DNA from: Pseudomonas putida
Lineage (GTDB): Bacteria > Pseudomonadota > Gammaproteobacteria > Pseudomonadales > Pseudomonadaceae
Assembly (NCBI RefSeq): GCF_001941965.1
Contig: NZ_MKZO01000027.1
Location: 1-64,000 of the forward strand
Direction: 5' to 3'
Length of the DNA stretch: 64,000 nucleotides
Made by a program: the position numbers and the translations under genes. Shown piece by piece: positions 30,101 through 39,559 of this stretch. Within the stretch, counting starts at the first letter, position 1; each line of letters begins with the position of its first letter. Below the pieces are notes generated by a model that saw only the letters and a program-made list of their open reading frames with translations, made no database searches and was not told the DNA's origin.

Positions 30101-32344
30101 TCAGAACCGGCTGGTAACGCTCAGGCCGACGGTGCGTGGGTCGCCATAGGTGATCACGTACTGCCCGGCGGTGCCGTTGGGGCGGCCGTGGACCTGGTAG
30201 CGGCGATCGGTGAGGTTGTTGACGAAGCCGGTGACGCTGAGCTTTTCGTCGGCGCTGAACCAGGTCAGGCGGCTGTTGGCCAGGGTGTAGTGGGGCTGGT
30301 TGAGCGGCGCGTCGGCGCTGCTTTGGCGGTCGGCGAGGAAATATTCCTTGTCGCGGAAGCTGACATCGCCACCGGCCACCAGCTTGCCGGGGATATCCAG
30401 CGGCAAGGTGTAGTCGGCGCCGAGGGACACCACGTAGCGCGGCGAACGCACGAAGCTGTTGCCGCTGTAGTCGGCGGTGACCGCACCGGTGTTGGGGTTG
30501 GTGTTCTTGAAGTCGGTGTATTCGGTATCGAGGAACGACAGCGCGCCGCGCAGGTGCAGGCGATCGGTGGGCTGGCCCTCGATCTCCAGTTCCGCACCCT
30601 TGACCTTGCCCTTGGCGCCATTGGTCAGGGCGGTGGTGAGGATACCGCTGTTGACCGTCAGCAGGTTCACCTGGATGTCCTGGTAGTCGTAGTAGAAGAC
30701 GTTGGCGTTGACCGTCAGGCGATGGTCGAACCACTCCGACTTCAGGCCCAGCTCATAGGCATCCAGTTCTTCCGGATCCACCGTGGTCAACTGCGCCAGG
30801 CTGGTGGACAACCCGGTGTTGAAGCCGCCGGAACGGAAGCCGTGGGCATAGCGGAAGAACACCCGCAGGTTGTCGTTGATCCGGTATTCCGGTGTCAGGT
30901 CGTAGGTCCAGGCCTCCCAGCGCTTGCTTTCCTCGCGGTTGCCGTTGCTGCCGGCGGCGGCCAGCGGGATCAGCGGGCCGTTGGCGGTGGCGCGGGTCAG
31001 TTGGGTCAGGTCGAGGTCGATATCCTTCTTCTCGGTGGTCCAGCGCAGGCCGCCGGTGACCGTCAGGTTATCGGTGAAGTCATAGGCCAGGTTGCCGAAC
31101 AGCGCGTAGCTATCAGTGCGGTGGGTGTAGTCGAGGTTGCGATAATCCACGGCGCCACCGGTCTGGTTGGAGCCGGTGCCATTGGGCGTCGGGCCCGGGA
31201 TGATGCTGCGTACCGTGCTGTTGTCCAGGGTCTCGTGGAAGTAATGGGTGCCGAGCATCCAGCGCAGGGTTTCCTGGGGCGAGGAGGCCAGGCGGAACTC
31301 CTGGGAGTACTGGTCGTAGAGGCTGTCGTTGTCGCTGGCGCCGTTGACCTCGTAGGGCGTGTAGTCGGCGTCGGTCAGCGACTGGTTGCGGATATGGTCG
31401 TAGGCGGTGATCGAAGTCAGGGTGTAGTCGCCGAGGTTCCAGTTCAGGGTCAGCGAGGTGCCGCTGTGGTCCAGCTTGTAGTCCTCGTCGGTATTGAGCT
31501 CGATCTTGCGACCGGCCGGACGCTGGTAGCCAACGTTGTAATAACGTCCCAGGGTCAGCGAGCCGCTGCTGCCATCGCCCTTGAACTCGCGGCCGTGGAT
31601 CTTCAGCAGGGCTTCCAGGTCTTCATTGATTTTGGCCAGGAACTGCACACGCACGGCCTTCTTGTTCACGTCGCCGTAGGTCTGGTCGTTGCTCAGGTTA
31701 TGGGTGAAACCGTCGCGCTCCTCGGAATATAGCGAAACCCGGCCGGCCAGGCGATCGTCCACCAGGGAGCCTCCGATGGCGCCGTTGAGGATGCGTTCGT
31801 TCTTGCTGCCGAAGCCGATGGTGCCGTAGCCGTCGGTATCGAAGGTCGGCTTCTTCGAGATCACGTTGACCGCGCCGGCGGTGGTGTTCTTGCCGTACAG
31901 GGTGCCTTGCGGGCCTCGCAGGATCTCGATGCGCTCCAGGTCGAACAGCGGCCCGCCGCCGGCCACCGGGGCGTTGAGGTAAACGTCGTCGGCATAGATG
32001 CCCACCGGGTACACGGTAGCCGCGCCGGTATCCCCGGTACCCAGGCCGCGGATATACCAGCGCGGGCGGCCGTCGCCGTCCGGGTTCTTCGCCGAGGCGT
32101 TGGGAATGAAGGTGGTGATATCGCCCATGGCGCGCACGCCGTCGGCAGTCAGGCTGGTGCCCTGAACCGCCGAAACGGCCACCGGAACCTCTTGCAGGGT
32201 TTCTTCCCGGTGCTGGGCGGTGACGGTCACGGTTTTCAGGGCGGGCGTGGTGCTGGTGTCGTCATCGGCGTGAGCCAACTGATACTGGCCGGCCAATAGA
32301 AGACTGAGGCCGATGCCCCTGGTGATTGGATTGATCTGGAACAT
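30101..32344 (-). CDS. TonB-dependent receptor
   Basis: This 747-residue receptor has a leader MFQINPITRGIGLSLLLAG, TonB-box-like TVTVTAQHREE, a plug with RIEILRGPQGTLYGKNTTAG, and a barrel ending LSVTSRF. The plug is of the same subtype as the receptor at 725-2983. The start follows GGGAG. A sigma-54-like promoter lies 37-52 bases upstream of the ATG, as at the first receptor. No enzyme or inner-membrane transporter gene accompanies this pair, so the nutrient is unknown. Confidence 0.9.
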   Translation of the reverse strand: MFQINPITRGIGLSLLLAGQYQLAHADDDTSTTPALKTVTVTAQHREETLQEVPVAVSAVQGTSLTADGVRAMGDITTFIPNASAKNPDGDGRPRWYIRGLGTGDTGAATVYPVGIYADDVYLNAPVAGGGPLFDLERIEILRGPQGTLYGKNTTAGAVNVISKKPTFDTDGYGTIGFGSKNERILNGAIGGSLVDDRLAGRVSLYSEERDGFTHNLSNDQTYGDVNKKAVRVQFLAKINEDLEALLKIHGREFKGDGSSGSLTLGRYYNVGYQRPAGRKIELNTDEDYKLDHSGTSLTLNWNLGDYTLTSITAYDHIRNQSLTDADYTPYEVNGASDNDSLYDQYSQEFRLASSPQETLRWMLGTHYFHETLDNSTVRSIIPGPTPNGTGSNQTGGAVDYRNLDYTHRTDSYALFGNLAYDFTDNLTVTGGLRWTTEKKDIDLDLTQLTRATANGPLIPLAAAGSNGNREESKRWEAWTYDLTPEYRINDNLRVFFRYAHGFRSGGFNTGLSTSLAQLTTVDPEELDAYELGLKSEWFDHRLTVNANVFYYDYQDIQVNLLTVNSGILTTALTNGAKGKVKGAELEIEGQPTDRLHLRGALSFLDTEYTDFKNTNPNTGAVTADYSGNSFVRSPRYVVSLGADYTLPLDIPGKLVAGGDVSFRDKEYFLADRQSSADAPLNQPHYTLANSRLTWFSADEKLSVTGFVNNLTDRRYQVHGRPNGTAGQYVITYGDPRTVGLSVTSRF

Positions 32345-32380
32345 GCTGCTTCTCCCCGAGCGTTGCAGATACAGGGCTAG

Positions 32381-32396
32381 AGCAGGGTTTGTGCCA
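32381..32396 (-). promoter_or_regulatory. Candidate sigma-54 promoter of the tandem TonB receptors
   Basis: On the minus strand the site reads TGGCACAAACCCTGCT. The -24 element is perfect and the -12 element is CTGC instead of TTGC, keeping the essential GG and GC at correct spacing. The 324-base gap 32345-32668 otherwise shows no gene and no clear operator. Confidence 0.6.
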
Positions 32397-32668
32397 TGTT
32401 TTCAAGTGGTTGATTTTGCTTGGAAAAGCGGATTTCACAGGGCGGCTGTGCTAGGCAGGCAGCAGGGGGCTGGTGAATCCCTGTTGCTACAGCAGCAATG
32501 GTTGCGCAGGCAGCAGTGGCGAGGCTTCCGGCTAACCAAGGCATAACCTTTGGGCTCGGAAGTTTCGCAAAGTTGTGGGGAAACTTCCTTTCGTGGGTTT
32601 GAGACTCGAATTTCACAAGTCGGATGTTTTACTGTGCGGGCCTGGAAATTTTCGTCGGGACAACAACC

Positions 32669-32926
32669 ATGAGAAAAGTCGACGGTCGGCCTGCAGCGGA
32701 CACCCAGGTTGAGCGTGGTTCGCCGGAGCTCCTCAGCACGGTTCGCTGGGTGCTTCTAGTGCTGCTGTGCCTCGCCACGGGTTTCGGCCTGGTGATGCTG
32801 TTCTGGAGCGGGGACATGCAACCGGAGTCGCCGTGGTACTGGAACCGTGTGCTGGCACTGCCGCTGATTGTCGGGGGCTACCTGTATGGGGTGCGCTGGC
32901 TGGCGCTGGAGGGGCGTGACAAGTGA
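32669..32926 (+). CDS. Small two-span membrane protein (85 aa)
   Basis: From ATG 32669 (MRKVDGRPAADTQ) the frame encodes 85 residues with two hydrophobic segments (VRWVLLVLLCLATGFGLVML and a shorter VLALPLIVGGYLYGVRWL) and polar ends. An earlier in-frame ATG at 32624 adds 15 residues but has no better ribosome site. The protein is probably inner-membrane and of unknown function. It is convergent with paaZ and divergent from the receptor pair. Confidence 0.6.
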   Translation: MRKVDGRPAADTQVERGSPELLSTVRWVLLVLLCLATGFGLVMLFWSGDMQPESPWYWNRVLALPLIVGGYLYGVRWLALEGRDK

Positions 32927-32986
32927 GCGGCGGCCAAGCAGTCAGCGGCGTTGCCGGCGATGAGGCCGGCAAGCGCAATGAAGGCG

Positions 32987-35041
32987 TCAGCCCTCTTTTT
33001 TGACCACCAGGGTCAGGATGTCATAACTCGCCACCAACTCCCCAAGCTGGTTGGTCACCTCCACATCCCAGGCCACCACCCCTTGCGCAATCCCCTGCGG
33101 GCTCTTCTTGCCCTGGTCGATCTTGCGTTTGCAGGTCAGCCGCGCCTGGATGGTGTCACCAATTCCCACCGGATTGATAAAGCGCAGATTATCCAGCCCG
33201 TAGTTGGCCAACACCGGCCCCGGTGCCGGGCTGACGAACAACCCCGCCGCCGCCGACAGCACGAAATACCCGTGGGCAATCCGCTTGCCGAACTGCGAGT
33301 CCCGCGCGGCGATCTCGTCGAAGTGCATATAGAAGTGATCCCCGGAAAGACAGCCGAAGTTCACCAGGTCCGCTTCGGTCACCGTGCGCCGATGAGTCAG
33401 CAACGACTCGCCAATGCGCAGCTCTTCGAAATGCCGGCGGAACGGGTGCACTTCGGTTTCGATCACCTCGGCGCCGCGCACGTACTCGCCGGTCACCGCC
33501 ATCAGCATGCTGGGCGAGCCCTGCACCGCAGCACGTTGCAGGTAGTGCTTCACGGCACGCAGCCCACCCAGCTCCTCGCCACCGCCAGCCCGACCCGGGC
33601 CGCCGTGCTTGAGCTGAGGCAATGGCGAACCATGCCCGGTGGATTCGGCCGCCGCTTCAGCATCCAGCACCAGCAGCCGGCCATGCCAGGCCGCCGCGAC
33701 CGGCACGGCCTTGGCCGCAACGGCGCGGTCAGCGGTGATCAGGCTCGCCACCAGGCTGCCCTTGCCGCGCGCGGCCAGGTCGAGCGCTTCATCCAGGTCT
33801 TCATAGGTCATCAAGGTGCTGACCGGCCCGAACGCCTCGATATCGTGGGCGCCGCCTTCGGCATGGGCATCCCGGGCCAGCAGCAGGGTCGGGGCGAAGA
33901 AGGCACCGTTGGCAACGCCTTCGCCACGCGGCTCGAAACCGTCACGGGCGCCGAACAGCAGGTCGCAGCTTTGCAGCAGTTGCTCGACCCGCTCGCCGAC
34001 ATCCGCCTGCTGCGCATGGGACGCCAACGCGCCCATGCGCACGCCTTCCACCGAGGGATCACCCACCACCACCTTGTTCAGGCGATCCCGCAGCCGGGTT
34101 GCCACCGCATCCAGATGCTTGGCCGGCACGATGGCCCGGCGAATCGCCGTGCATTTCTGCCCGGCCTTGGTGGTCATTTCCCGGGCGACTTCCTTGATAT
34201 ACAACTCGAACTCCTCGCTGTCCGGGCTGACGTCCGGGCCGAGGATCGAGCAGTTCAACGAGTCGGCCTCGGCGGTGAAGGGCACCGAGTTGCGGATCAG
34301 GTTCGGCGTAACCCGCAGTTTCGCGGCGGTGTCCGCCGAGCCGGTGAAGGTCACCAGGTCCTGGCCATCCAGGCGCTCCAGCAGGTCGCCAGTACCGCCG
34401 ATCACCAGTTGCAGGGCACCCGGCGGCAGCAGGCCGGATTCATCGATCAGGCGTACCACGGCTTCGGTCAGGTAGCTGGTGGCGGTAGCCGGCTTGACGA
34501 TGCACGGCATGCCGGCGAGGAAGGTCGGGGCGAATTTCTCCAGCATCCCCCAGATCGGGAAGTTGAAGGCGTTGATATGCACCGCGACCCCGGCCCGGGG
34601 CACGAGGATATGGCTGCCGGCAAAACGGCCCTGCTTGCCCAGCGGGATCGCCGGGCCTTCGTGCACCAGGTTGCCCGAGGGCAATTCCCGGGCGCCGATG
34701 CCGGCGTAGGAGAACAGCGTGGCATTGCCCCCCTCGATATCGATCCAGCTGTCGGCCCGGGTCGCGCCGCTGTGGTGGGACAGGGCATAGAGCTGCTCCT
34801 TGCGCTCGGCGAGGTACAGGGCCAGGGCCTTGAGCCGCGCGGCGCGCTGCTGGAAGTCCAGGGCCATCAGGCCGGCGCGGCCCTGCTGGCGACCCCAGGC
34901 CAGGGCCTCGGCGAAGTCCGGGCGCTCTTCATGGCTGTAGGCGAGCACATGGCCGTCGATGGCGCTGCGCAGGGACTGGGCGCCGTGCTGGCCGATCCAG
35001 CGACCGGCGATAAAGCTTTGCAAGGTAGGGGCAGCAGACAT
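32987..35041 (-). CDS. paaZ: Bifunctional oxepin-CoA hydrolase / 3-oxo-5,6-dehydrosuberyl-CoA semialdehyde dehydrogenase PaaZ
   Basis: This 684-residue fusion opens the oxepin-CoA ring and oxidises the resulting aldehyde in phenylacetate catabolism. The N-terminal 500 residues are an aldehyde dehydrogenase with the catalytic Cys in KAGQKCTAIRRAI and cofactor segment VTFTGSADTAAK. The C-terminal part is a MaoC-type hydratase (NFGCLSGDHFYMHFDEIAA, IAHGYFVLSAAAG). I chose ATG 35041 (MSAAPTLQSFIAG), eight bases after GGAGG; the frame also opens at TTG 35056 inside that ribosome site. The gene is the last of the permease-porin-paaZ unit. Confidence 0.95.
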   Translation of the reverse strand: MSAAPTLQSFIAGRWIGQHGAQSLRSAIDGHVLAYSHEERPDFAEALAWGRQQGRAGLMALDFQQRAARLKALALYLAERKEQLYALSHHSGATRADSWIDIEGGNATLFSYAGIGARELPSGNLVHEGPAIPLGKQGRFAGSHILVPRAGVAVHINAFNFPIWGMLEKFAPTFLAGMPCIVKPATATSYLTEAVVRLIDESGLLPPGALQLVIGGTGDLLERLDGQDLVTFTGSADTAAKLRVTPNLIRNSVPFTAEADSLNCSILGPDVSPDSEEFELYIKEVAREMTTKAGQKCTAIRRAIVPAKHLDAVATRLRDRLNKVVVGDPSVEGVRMGALASHAQQADVGERVEQLLQSCDLLFGARDGFEPRGEGVANGAFFAPTLLLARDAHAEGGAHDIEAFGPVSTLMTYEDLDEALDLAARGKGSLVASLITADRAVAAKAVPVAAAWHGRLLVLDAEAAAESTGHGSPLPQLKHGGPGRAGGGEELGGLRAVKHYLQRAAVQGSPSMLMAVTGEYVRGAEVIETEVHPFRRHFEELRIGESLLTHRRTVTEADLVNFGCLSGDHFYMHFDEIAARDSQFGKRIAHGYFVLSAAAGLFVSPAPGPVLANYGLDNLRFINPVGIGDTIQARLTCKRKIDQGKKSPQGIAQGVVAWDVEVTNQLGELVASYDILTLVVKKEG

Positions 35042-35074
35042 CGGTGTGTCCTCCAATTCTTGTAAGAGGCGCTG

Positions 35075-36301
35075 TTACCACAGCGCCAGGGTGTAGCCGA
35101 CGATCAGGCGGTTCTCGTCCAGGGCATTGGTCAGGCCATTGCCGGAACGGAAGGTGACGTTGCGCCAGCGCAGGCTGACGTTTTTCAGTGGGCCGCTCTG
35201 GATCACGTAGGCGATATCGGTGTCGCGTTCACGCTCGCGGCCGTTGTCGATGCCCGCCGCCTTGGCGTGGCGACCGTCGGTGTAGCGGGTCATGAAGCTC
35301 AGGCCGGGGATGCCCAGGGCGGCGAAGTCGTAGTCGTAGCGCGCCTGCCAGGAATCCAGCCCGGCGCGGGTGAAGGTGTTGTAGGTGACCAGGTTGACGG
35401 TGTACGGGTCGCCGCCGTTGAGGAAGGGGAAGGCGCTGTCGCCGGACATCTGCTGGAAGGTGCCGCTGAACTTGTGCGCGCCCACTGCCAGGGTGAACAT
35501 GCCGTTGAAGTTGCGGTTGTCGATGCGTCCGGCGCGCTCGGCACCGTCGCCACGGCTGTCGAACCAGCGCAGGTCGCTGCGCAGGCTCATGCCCTCGGCC
35601 AGCGGCAGGGTGTGGACCAGGCCGACGTATTGCTGGCGATAGATGTCTTCGAGCTTGGCGTAGTAGTAACTCACCGCCAGTTGCGGGTTGAAGGCGTAGG
35701 TGCCGCCGCCGAAATCGAAGTGGTCGCTGGTGGCCGCGCCGTAGCCGATATCGTCGTTGCTCGACGAGTCGCGCAGGTTGGCCTTGGTCAGGCGCCCGCC
35801 GTTCACGGTCAGGCCGTCGATGTCCTGGCTGGTCAGAAGGCCGCCCTTGAAGGTGGACGCCAACAGGCGAGTGTCGTTGTAGGTGACCACCGGCAGCAGC
35901 GGTTGCAGGGTGCCGAGGCGCAGCACGCTTTTCGACAGGCGTACCTTGGCGGTCACGCCCAGTTCGCTGTAGTCGTCCGCCGGCTCCAGGCTGTTGCGGC
36001 CATAGGGCAGCAGGCCGGTGTTGCGGCGGTCGCGGCTGGAGTCCAGCTTGATGCCCAGCTGGCCCATGGCATCGACGCCGAAGCCCAGGGTGCCGTCGGT
36101 AAAGCCGGACTCCAGCTTGGCGGTGAAGCCCTGGGCCCATTCCTCGGCCTTGGATTGCGGCGCGTTGTCCTGGCGGAAATCGCGGTTGATGTAGTGGTTG
36201 CGCAGTTCGATCTTGGCGTGGCTGTCCTCGATGAAGCCGGCCAGGGCCGGGGTGCAGGCGAGGGGCAGGGTGAGTCCGGCCAGAAGGCGAATGGGGTTCA
36301 T
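35075..36301 (-). CDS. OprD-family outer-membrane porin, probable phenylacetate porin (PhaK/PaaM type)
   Basis: This 408-residue protein has a signal peptide (LLAGLTLPLACTPALA) and the OprD-family start GFIEDSHAKIELRNHYINRD, then barrel strands to RLIVGYTLALW. OprD porins are substrate-specific 18-stranded channels for small carboxylates. Its position between the permease PaaL and PaaZ matches the PhaK/PaaM porin of P. putida phenylacetate clusters, so phenylacetate entry is the likely job. It is 31 bases after the permease gene and 33 bases before paaZ. Confidence 0.9.
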   Translation of the reverse strand: MNPIRLLAGLTLPLACTPALAGFIEDSHAKIELRNHYINRDFRQDNAPQSKAEEWAQGFTAKLESGFTDGTLGFGVDAMGQLGIKLDSSRDRRNTGLLPYGRNSLEPADDYSELGVTAKVRLSKSVLRLGTLQPLLPVVTYNDTRLLASTFKGGLLTSQDIDGLTVNGGRLTKANLRDSSSNDDIGYGAATSDHFDFGGGTYAFNPQLAVSYYYAKLEDIYRQQYVGLVHTLPLAEGMSLRSDLRWFDSRGDGAERAGRIDNRNFNGMFTLAVGAHKFSGTFQQMSGDSAFPFLNGGDPYTVNLVTYNTFTRAGLDSWQARYDYDFAALGIPGLSFMTRYTDGRHAKAAGIDNGRERERDTDIAYVIQSGPLKNVSLRWRNVTFRSGNGLTNALDENRLIVGYTLALW

Positions 36302-36332
36302 TGTTGTTATTCCCGAGTCGTCGTTTGCGTGA

Positions 36333-37895
36333 TTAGTGTTTGCTGGCGCCGGCAGCGCCGATTCCGGTCATGGAGCGGATGAACTGGGCCAGGTAGCGGC
36401 CGCGCTCCTCGCTGGCCTGGGCCGAGCGGTCGGTGACCGAGAACGCCCAGGCCGCCAGGAAGGCCGCGCTCATGGAGAACAGCGCCGGGTTGGAGTAGGG
36501 GAACAGCGCCTTGTCGTGATGCAGCACGTTGACCCACACCACCGGGCTCAGCACCAGCAGGATCACCGCCGAGGCCAGGCCGGCCAGGCTGCCGGCCACG
36601 GCGCCGCGAGTGGTCAGGCCCTTCCAGAACATGGAAAGGAACAGCACCGGGAAGTTGACCGAGGCGGCGATGGCCAGCACCAGGCCTGAGAGGAAGGCGA
36701 TGTTCTGCGACTCGAACATCAGGCCGAGGATGATCGCCAGCACGCCGATCACCAGGGTGGCGACGCGGGATACGCGGATCTCCTCCTGCTCGCTCGCCTT
36801 GCCCTTGCGCACCACGCAGGCATAGATGTCATGGGACACCGCCGAGGCGCCGGACAGGGCCAGGCCGGCAACCACTGCAAGGATGGTGGCGAAGGCCACG
36901 GCCGAGATGAAGCCGAGGAACAGGTTGCCGCCCACGGCCTGGGCCAGGTGCACGGCGATCATGTTGCCGCCGCCGATGATCGCGCCGCTTGCATCGCGGT
37001 ACGCGGGCTCGGTGCCGACCATGACGATGGCGCCGAAGCCGATGACGATCAGCAGCAGGTAGAAGTAGCCGATGAAGCCGGTGGCGTAGAACACCGATTT
37101 ACGCGCTTCCTTGGCATCGCTGACGGTGAAGAAGCGCATCAGGATATGGGGCAGGCCGGCGGTGCCGAACATCATGCCCAGGCCTAGGGAAATCGCATCC
37201 ACCGGGTTCGACAGCAGGCCGCCCGGGGCCATGATCGCCGTGCCCTTGGCGTGCACGGCGGCCGCGCTGGCGAACATCGCCTCGGTGCTGAAGCCGAAGT
37301 GCTTGAGCACCATGAAGGCCATGAAGGTGGTGCCCGACAGCAGCATCACTGCCTTGATGATCTGCACCCAGGTGGTGGCCAGCATGCCGCCGAAGGTCAC
37401 GTAGAACACCATCAGCACGCCCACCAGCATTACTGCGTACAGGTAGCTGATGCCGAACAGCAGCTCGATCAGCTTGCCGGCGCCGACCATCTGCGCCACC
37501 AGGTAGAGCAGGGCCACGGTCAGGGTGCCGAAGGCCGAGGTCAGGCGCACCGGGGTTTGTGCCAGGCGGTAGGAGACCACGTCGGCGAAGGTGTACTTGC
37601 CCAGGTTGCGCAGGCGCTCGGCGATCAGGAACAGGATGATCGGCCAGCCGGCCAGGACGCCCAGGGCGTAGAGCAGGCCGTCGTAGCCGTTGAGGAACAT
37701 CATCGCCGAGATGCCGAGGAAGGACGCGGCGCTGATCATGTCGCCGGCGATCGCCAGGCCATTCTGCATCCCGGTCAGGCCGCCGCCGGCGGTATAGAAA
37801 TCGCTGGCCGAGCGGGTGCGCAGGGCGGCCCAGCGGGTGACCCCGAGGGTGAAGACGACGAACAGCAGGAACATGCCGATGGCGGTCCAGTTCAT
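36333..37895 (-). CDS. paaL: Sodium:solute symporter, phenylacetate permease PaaL (ActP-like)
   Basis: This 520-residue SSS-family symporter has about 13 membrane spans and closely resembles acetate permease ActP (FYTAGGGLTGMQNGLAIAGD, GMLATTWVQIIKAVMLL, AFATILAVVAGLALSGASA). In phenylacetate clusters this position is occupied by PaaL/PhaJ. The chosen ATG 37895 follows AGGAG at eight bases and overlaps the DUF485 stop (ATGA), so the two are translationally coupled; a GTG at 37904 is too close to the ribosome site. Substrate assignment rests on context. Confidence 0.9.
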   Translation of the reverse strand: MNWTAIGMFLLFVVFTLGVTRWAALRTRSASDFYTAGGGLTGMQNGLAIAGDMISAASFLGISAMMFLNGYDGLLYALGVLAGWPIILFLIAERLRNLGKYTFADVVSYRLAQTPVRLTSAFGTLTVALLYLVAQMVGAGKLIELLFGISYLYAVMLVGVLMVFYVTFGGMLATTWVQIIKAVMLLSGTTFMAFMVLKHFGFSTEAMFASAAAVHAKGTAIMAPGGLLSNPVDAISLGLGMMFGTAGLPHILMRFFTVSDAKEARKSVFYATGFIGYFYLLLIVIGFGAIVMVGTEPAYRDASGAIIGGGNMIAVHLAQAVGGNLFLGFISAVAFATILAVVAGLALSGASAVSHDIYACVVRKGKASEQEEIRVSRVATLVIGVLAIILGLMFESQNIAFLSGLVLAIAASVNFPVLFLSMFWKGLTTRGAVAGSLAGLASAVILLVLSPVVWVNVLHHDKALFPYSNPALFSMSAAFLAAWAFSVTDRSAQASEERGRYLAQFIRSMTGIGAAGASKH

Positions 37896-38200
37896 TGTGC
37901 GCACTCCTGCTTGACCTTGTCGTTGAGCGGATCGAGGACATTGTTGGCGCGGTACACGTAGATGCCGGTGAGGGCGAAGGACAGCAGCACGATCAGCACA
38001 CCCACCAGCATGCCGACGCTGGTCACCCCGCCACTGAGGGACTGGCCGAGGTTGCTGGGGGAAAAGGCCACGAGCAGGACGAAGCCGTAGTAGATCACCA
38101 GCATCGCGGCGGTGAGGCTGCCGTTGAGACGGCGCTTGCGCCGCACCAGTTGCTGGAAGTCGGGGTGGTTGCTGATGGATTCGATATGACTGGGGGTCAT
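37892..38200 (-). CDS. DUF485 membrane protein, partner of the symporter
   Basis: This 102-residue protein has two membrane spans (AAMLVIYYGFVLLVAF and VGVLIVLLSFALTGIYVY) and the DUF485/YjcH layout. Such proteins are encoded just before ActP-type symporters and are probably accessory subunits. The start ATG 38200 (MTPSHIESISNHPDF) is used; longer in-frame extensions run back into the REP array. Its stop overlaps the paaL start. Confidence 0.9.
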   Translation of the reverse strand: MTPSHIESISNHPDFQQLVRRKRRLNGSLTAAMLVIYYGFVLLVAFSPSNLGQSLSGGVTSVGMLVGVLIVLLSFALTGIYVYRANNVLDPLNDKVKQECAQ

Positions 38201-38271
38201 GGGTGGGCGCTCTCTTGATCTTGTTGTAGTTGTTGTGTCGTTCACGCTTGGGGGTATTGCTGTGTTCTTTC

Positions 38272-38443
38272 GGGCCTCATCGCTGGCAAGCCAGCTCCCA
38301 CAGGGATCGCGTGTACCGCCGGGCCTGTGGGTGTCATTCAGGGCCCTATCGCTGGCAAGCCAGCTCCCACAGGTTTTTGTGTCAAACCTGGATCCACTGA
38401 TCGACGCCGACCCTGTGGGAGCTGGCTTGCCAGCGATAGGGCC
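38272..38443. repeat. Tandem REP cluster with one truncated pair
   Basis: A left REP arm (38272-38304) is followed by only an eight-base remnant of its right arm (CCTGTGGG, 38324-38331), and then by a complete pair (38341-38373 and 38411-38443). The cluster separates paaE from the DUF485-paaL-porin-paaZ genes. Confidence 0.92.
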
Positions 38444-38462
38444 GGTACAGGCGAAAAATTCC

Positions 38463-39539
38463 TTAGAGCTGATCGAAGTCGAGCACCACCCGCTCACTCA
38501 GCGGATAGCTCTGGCACGACAGCACATACCCGGCCGCCACCTCGTAGTCCTCCAGGGCATGATTGCTGTCCATTTCCACCTCGCCCTCGATCACCTTGCA
38601 CTTGCAGGTCGAGCAGACCCCGGCCTTGCACGAGTAGGGCAGTTCGGCGCCGATGGCATTGCCGGCATCCAGCACGCTCCGGGTATTGCGCGGCAGCTCG
38701 AAGGACAGCGCCCGGCCATCGCTGATCACGGTGATCTGGCTGGTCGCCGAATCCACCTGGCGCGCCGCTTCCCGGGCCTGGCGGCGCTCGTCGCTGCCGG
38801 CGGCGGCAAACAGTTCGAAGTGGATCTTTTCCGCCGCCATCCCGCGGGCCTTCAGGGCATCGCGCACGGTCTCCGTCATTGCCTGCGGCCCGCAGATAAA
38901 CGCCGCCTCCAGTTGCGGCACCTCCAGCCAGCGGCTGAACAGCTGTTCGCATTTGCCGGCATCGATGCGCCCGTTGTAGAGGTCGATGTCCTGCTGCTCG
39001 CGGCTGAACACGAAGATCAGGTTGAGACGCTGCAGGTAGCGGTTCTTCAGGTCTTCCAGTTGCTCGCGGAACAGCGCCGAACCACTGGCGCGGTTGCCGT
39101 AGAGGAGGGTGAAGCGGCTGTTCGGCTCGGCTTCCAGGGTGGTCTTGACGATGGACAGGATCGGCGTGATGCCGCTGCCGGCCGCCACCGCCAGGTAGTG
39201 AGCGTGACGCGCCGGGTCCAGCGCGGTATGGAAGCTGCCGGACGGCGGCATCACGTCGATCACGTCACCGGCCGCCAGCACCTCGTTGGCGAACGCGGAA
39301 AAACGCCCGCCGAGGACTTTCTTCACCGCTACCCGCAGTTCACCGTCGTTGACCCCGGTGCAGATCGAGTAGGAGCGGCGCACTTCTTCATCATCCAGAT
39401 GGGTGCGCAGCACCAGGTACTGGCCCTGGGTGAAACGGAAGGTCTCGCCCAGCTCCCGCGGCACATCGAAGAGGATCGACACCGCATCACGGGTTTCATT
39501 GCGCACTTGCTTGACGGTCAGGCTATGGAACTGGCTCAT
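38463..39539 (-). CDS. paaE: Phenylacetyl-CoA epoxidase reductase subunit PaaE
   Basis: This 358-residue flavo-iron-sulfur reductase passes electrons from NADPH to the PaaA di-iron centre. It has a flavin domain (VRRSYSICTGVNDGELRVAVK), an NAD(P) domain (VAAGSGITPILSIVKTTL, FICGPQAMTE), and a C-terminal plant-type 2Fe-2S domain with cysteines in YSCKAGVCSTCKCKV and VLSCQ. The ATG at 39539 gives the usual N-terminus MSQFHSLTVKQVRNETRD; upstream in-frame codons belong to paaD overlap. It ends the paaABCDE set. Confidence 0.95.
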   Translation of the reverse strand: MSQFHSLTVKQVRNETRDAVSILFDVPRELGETFRFTQGQYLVLRTHLDDEEVRRSYSICTGVNDGELRVAVKKVLGGRFSAFANEVLAAGDVIDVMPPSGSFHTALDPARHAHYLAVAAGSGITPILSIVKTTLEAEPNSRFTLLYGNRASGSALFREQLEDLKNRYLQRLNLIFVFSREQQDIDLYNGRIDAGKCEQLFSRWLEVPQLEAAFICGPQAMTETVRDALKARGMAAEKIHFELFAAAGSDERRQAREAARQVDSATSQITVISDGRALSFELPRNTRSVLDAGNAIGAELPYSCKAGVCSTCKCKVIEGEVEMDSNHALEDYEVAAGYVLSCQSYPLSERVVLDFDQL

Positions 39540-39559
39540 GGGAAATCTCCAGCAAGCGC

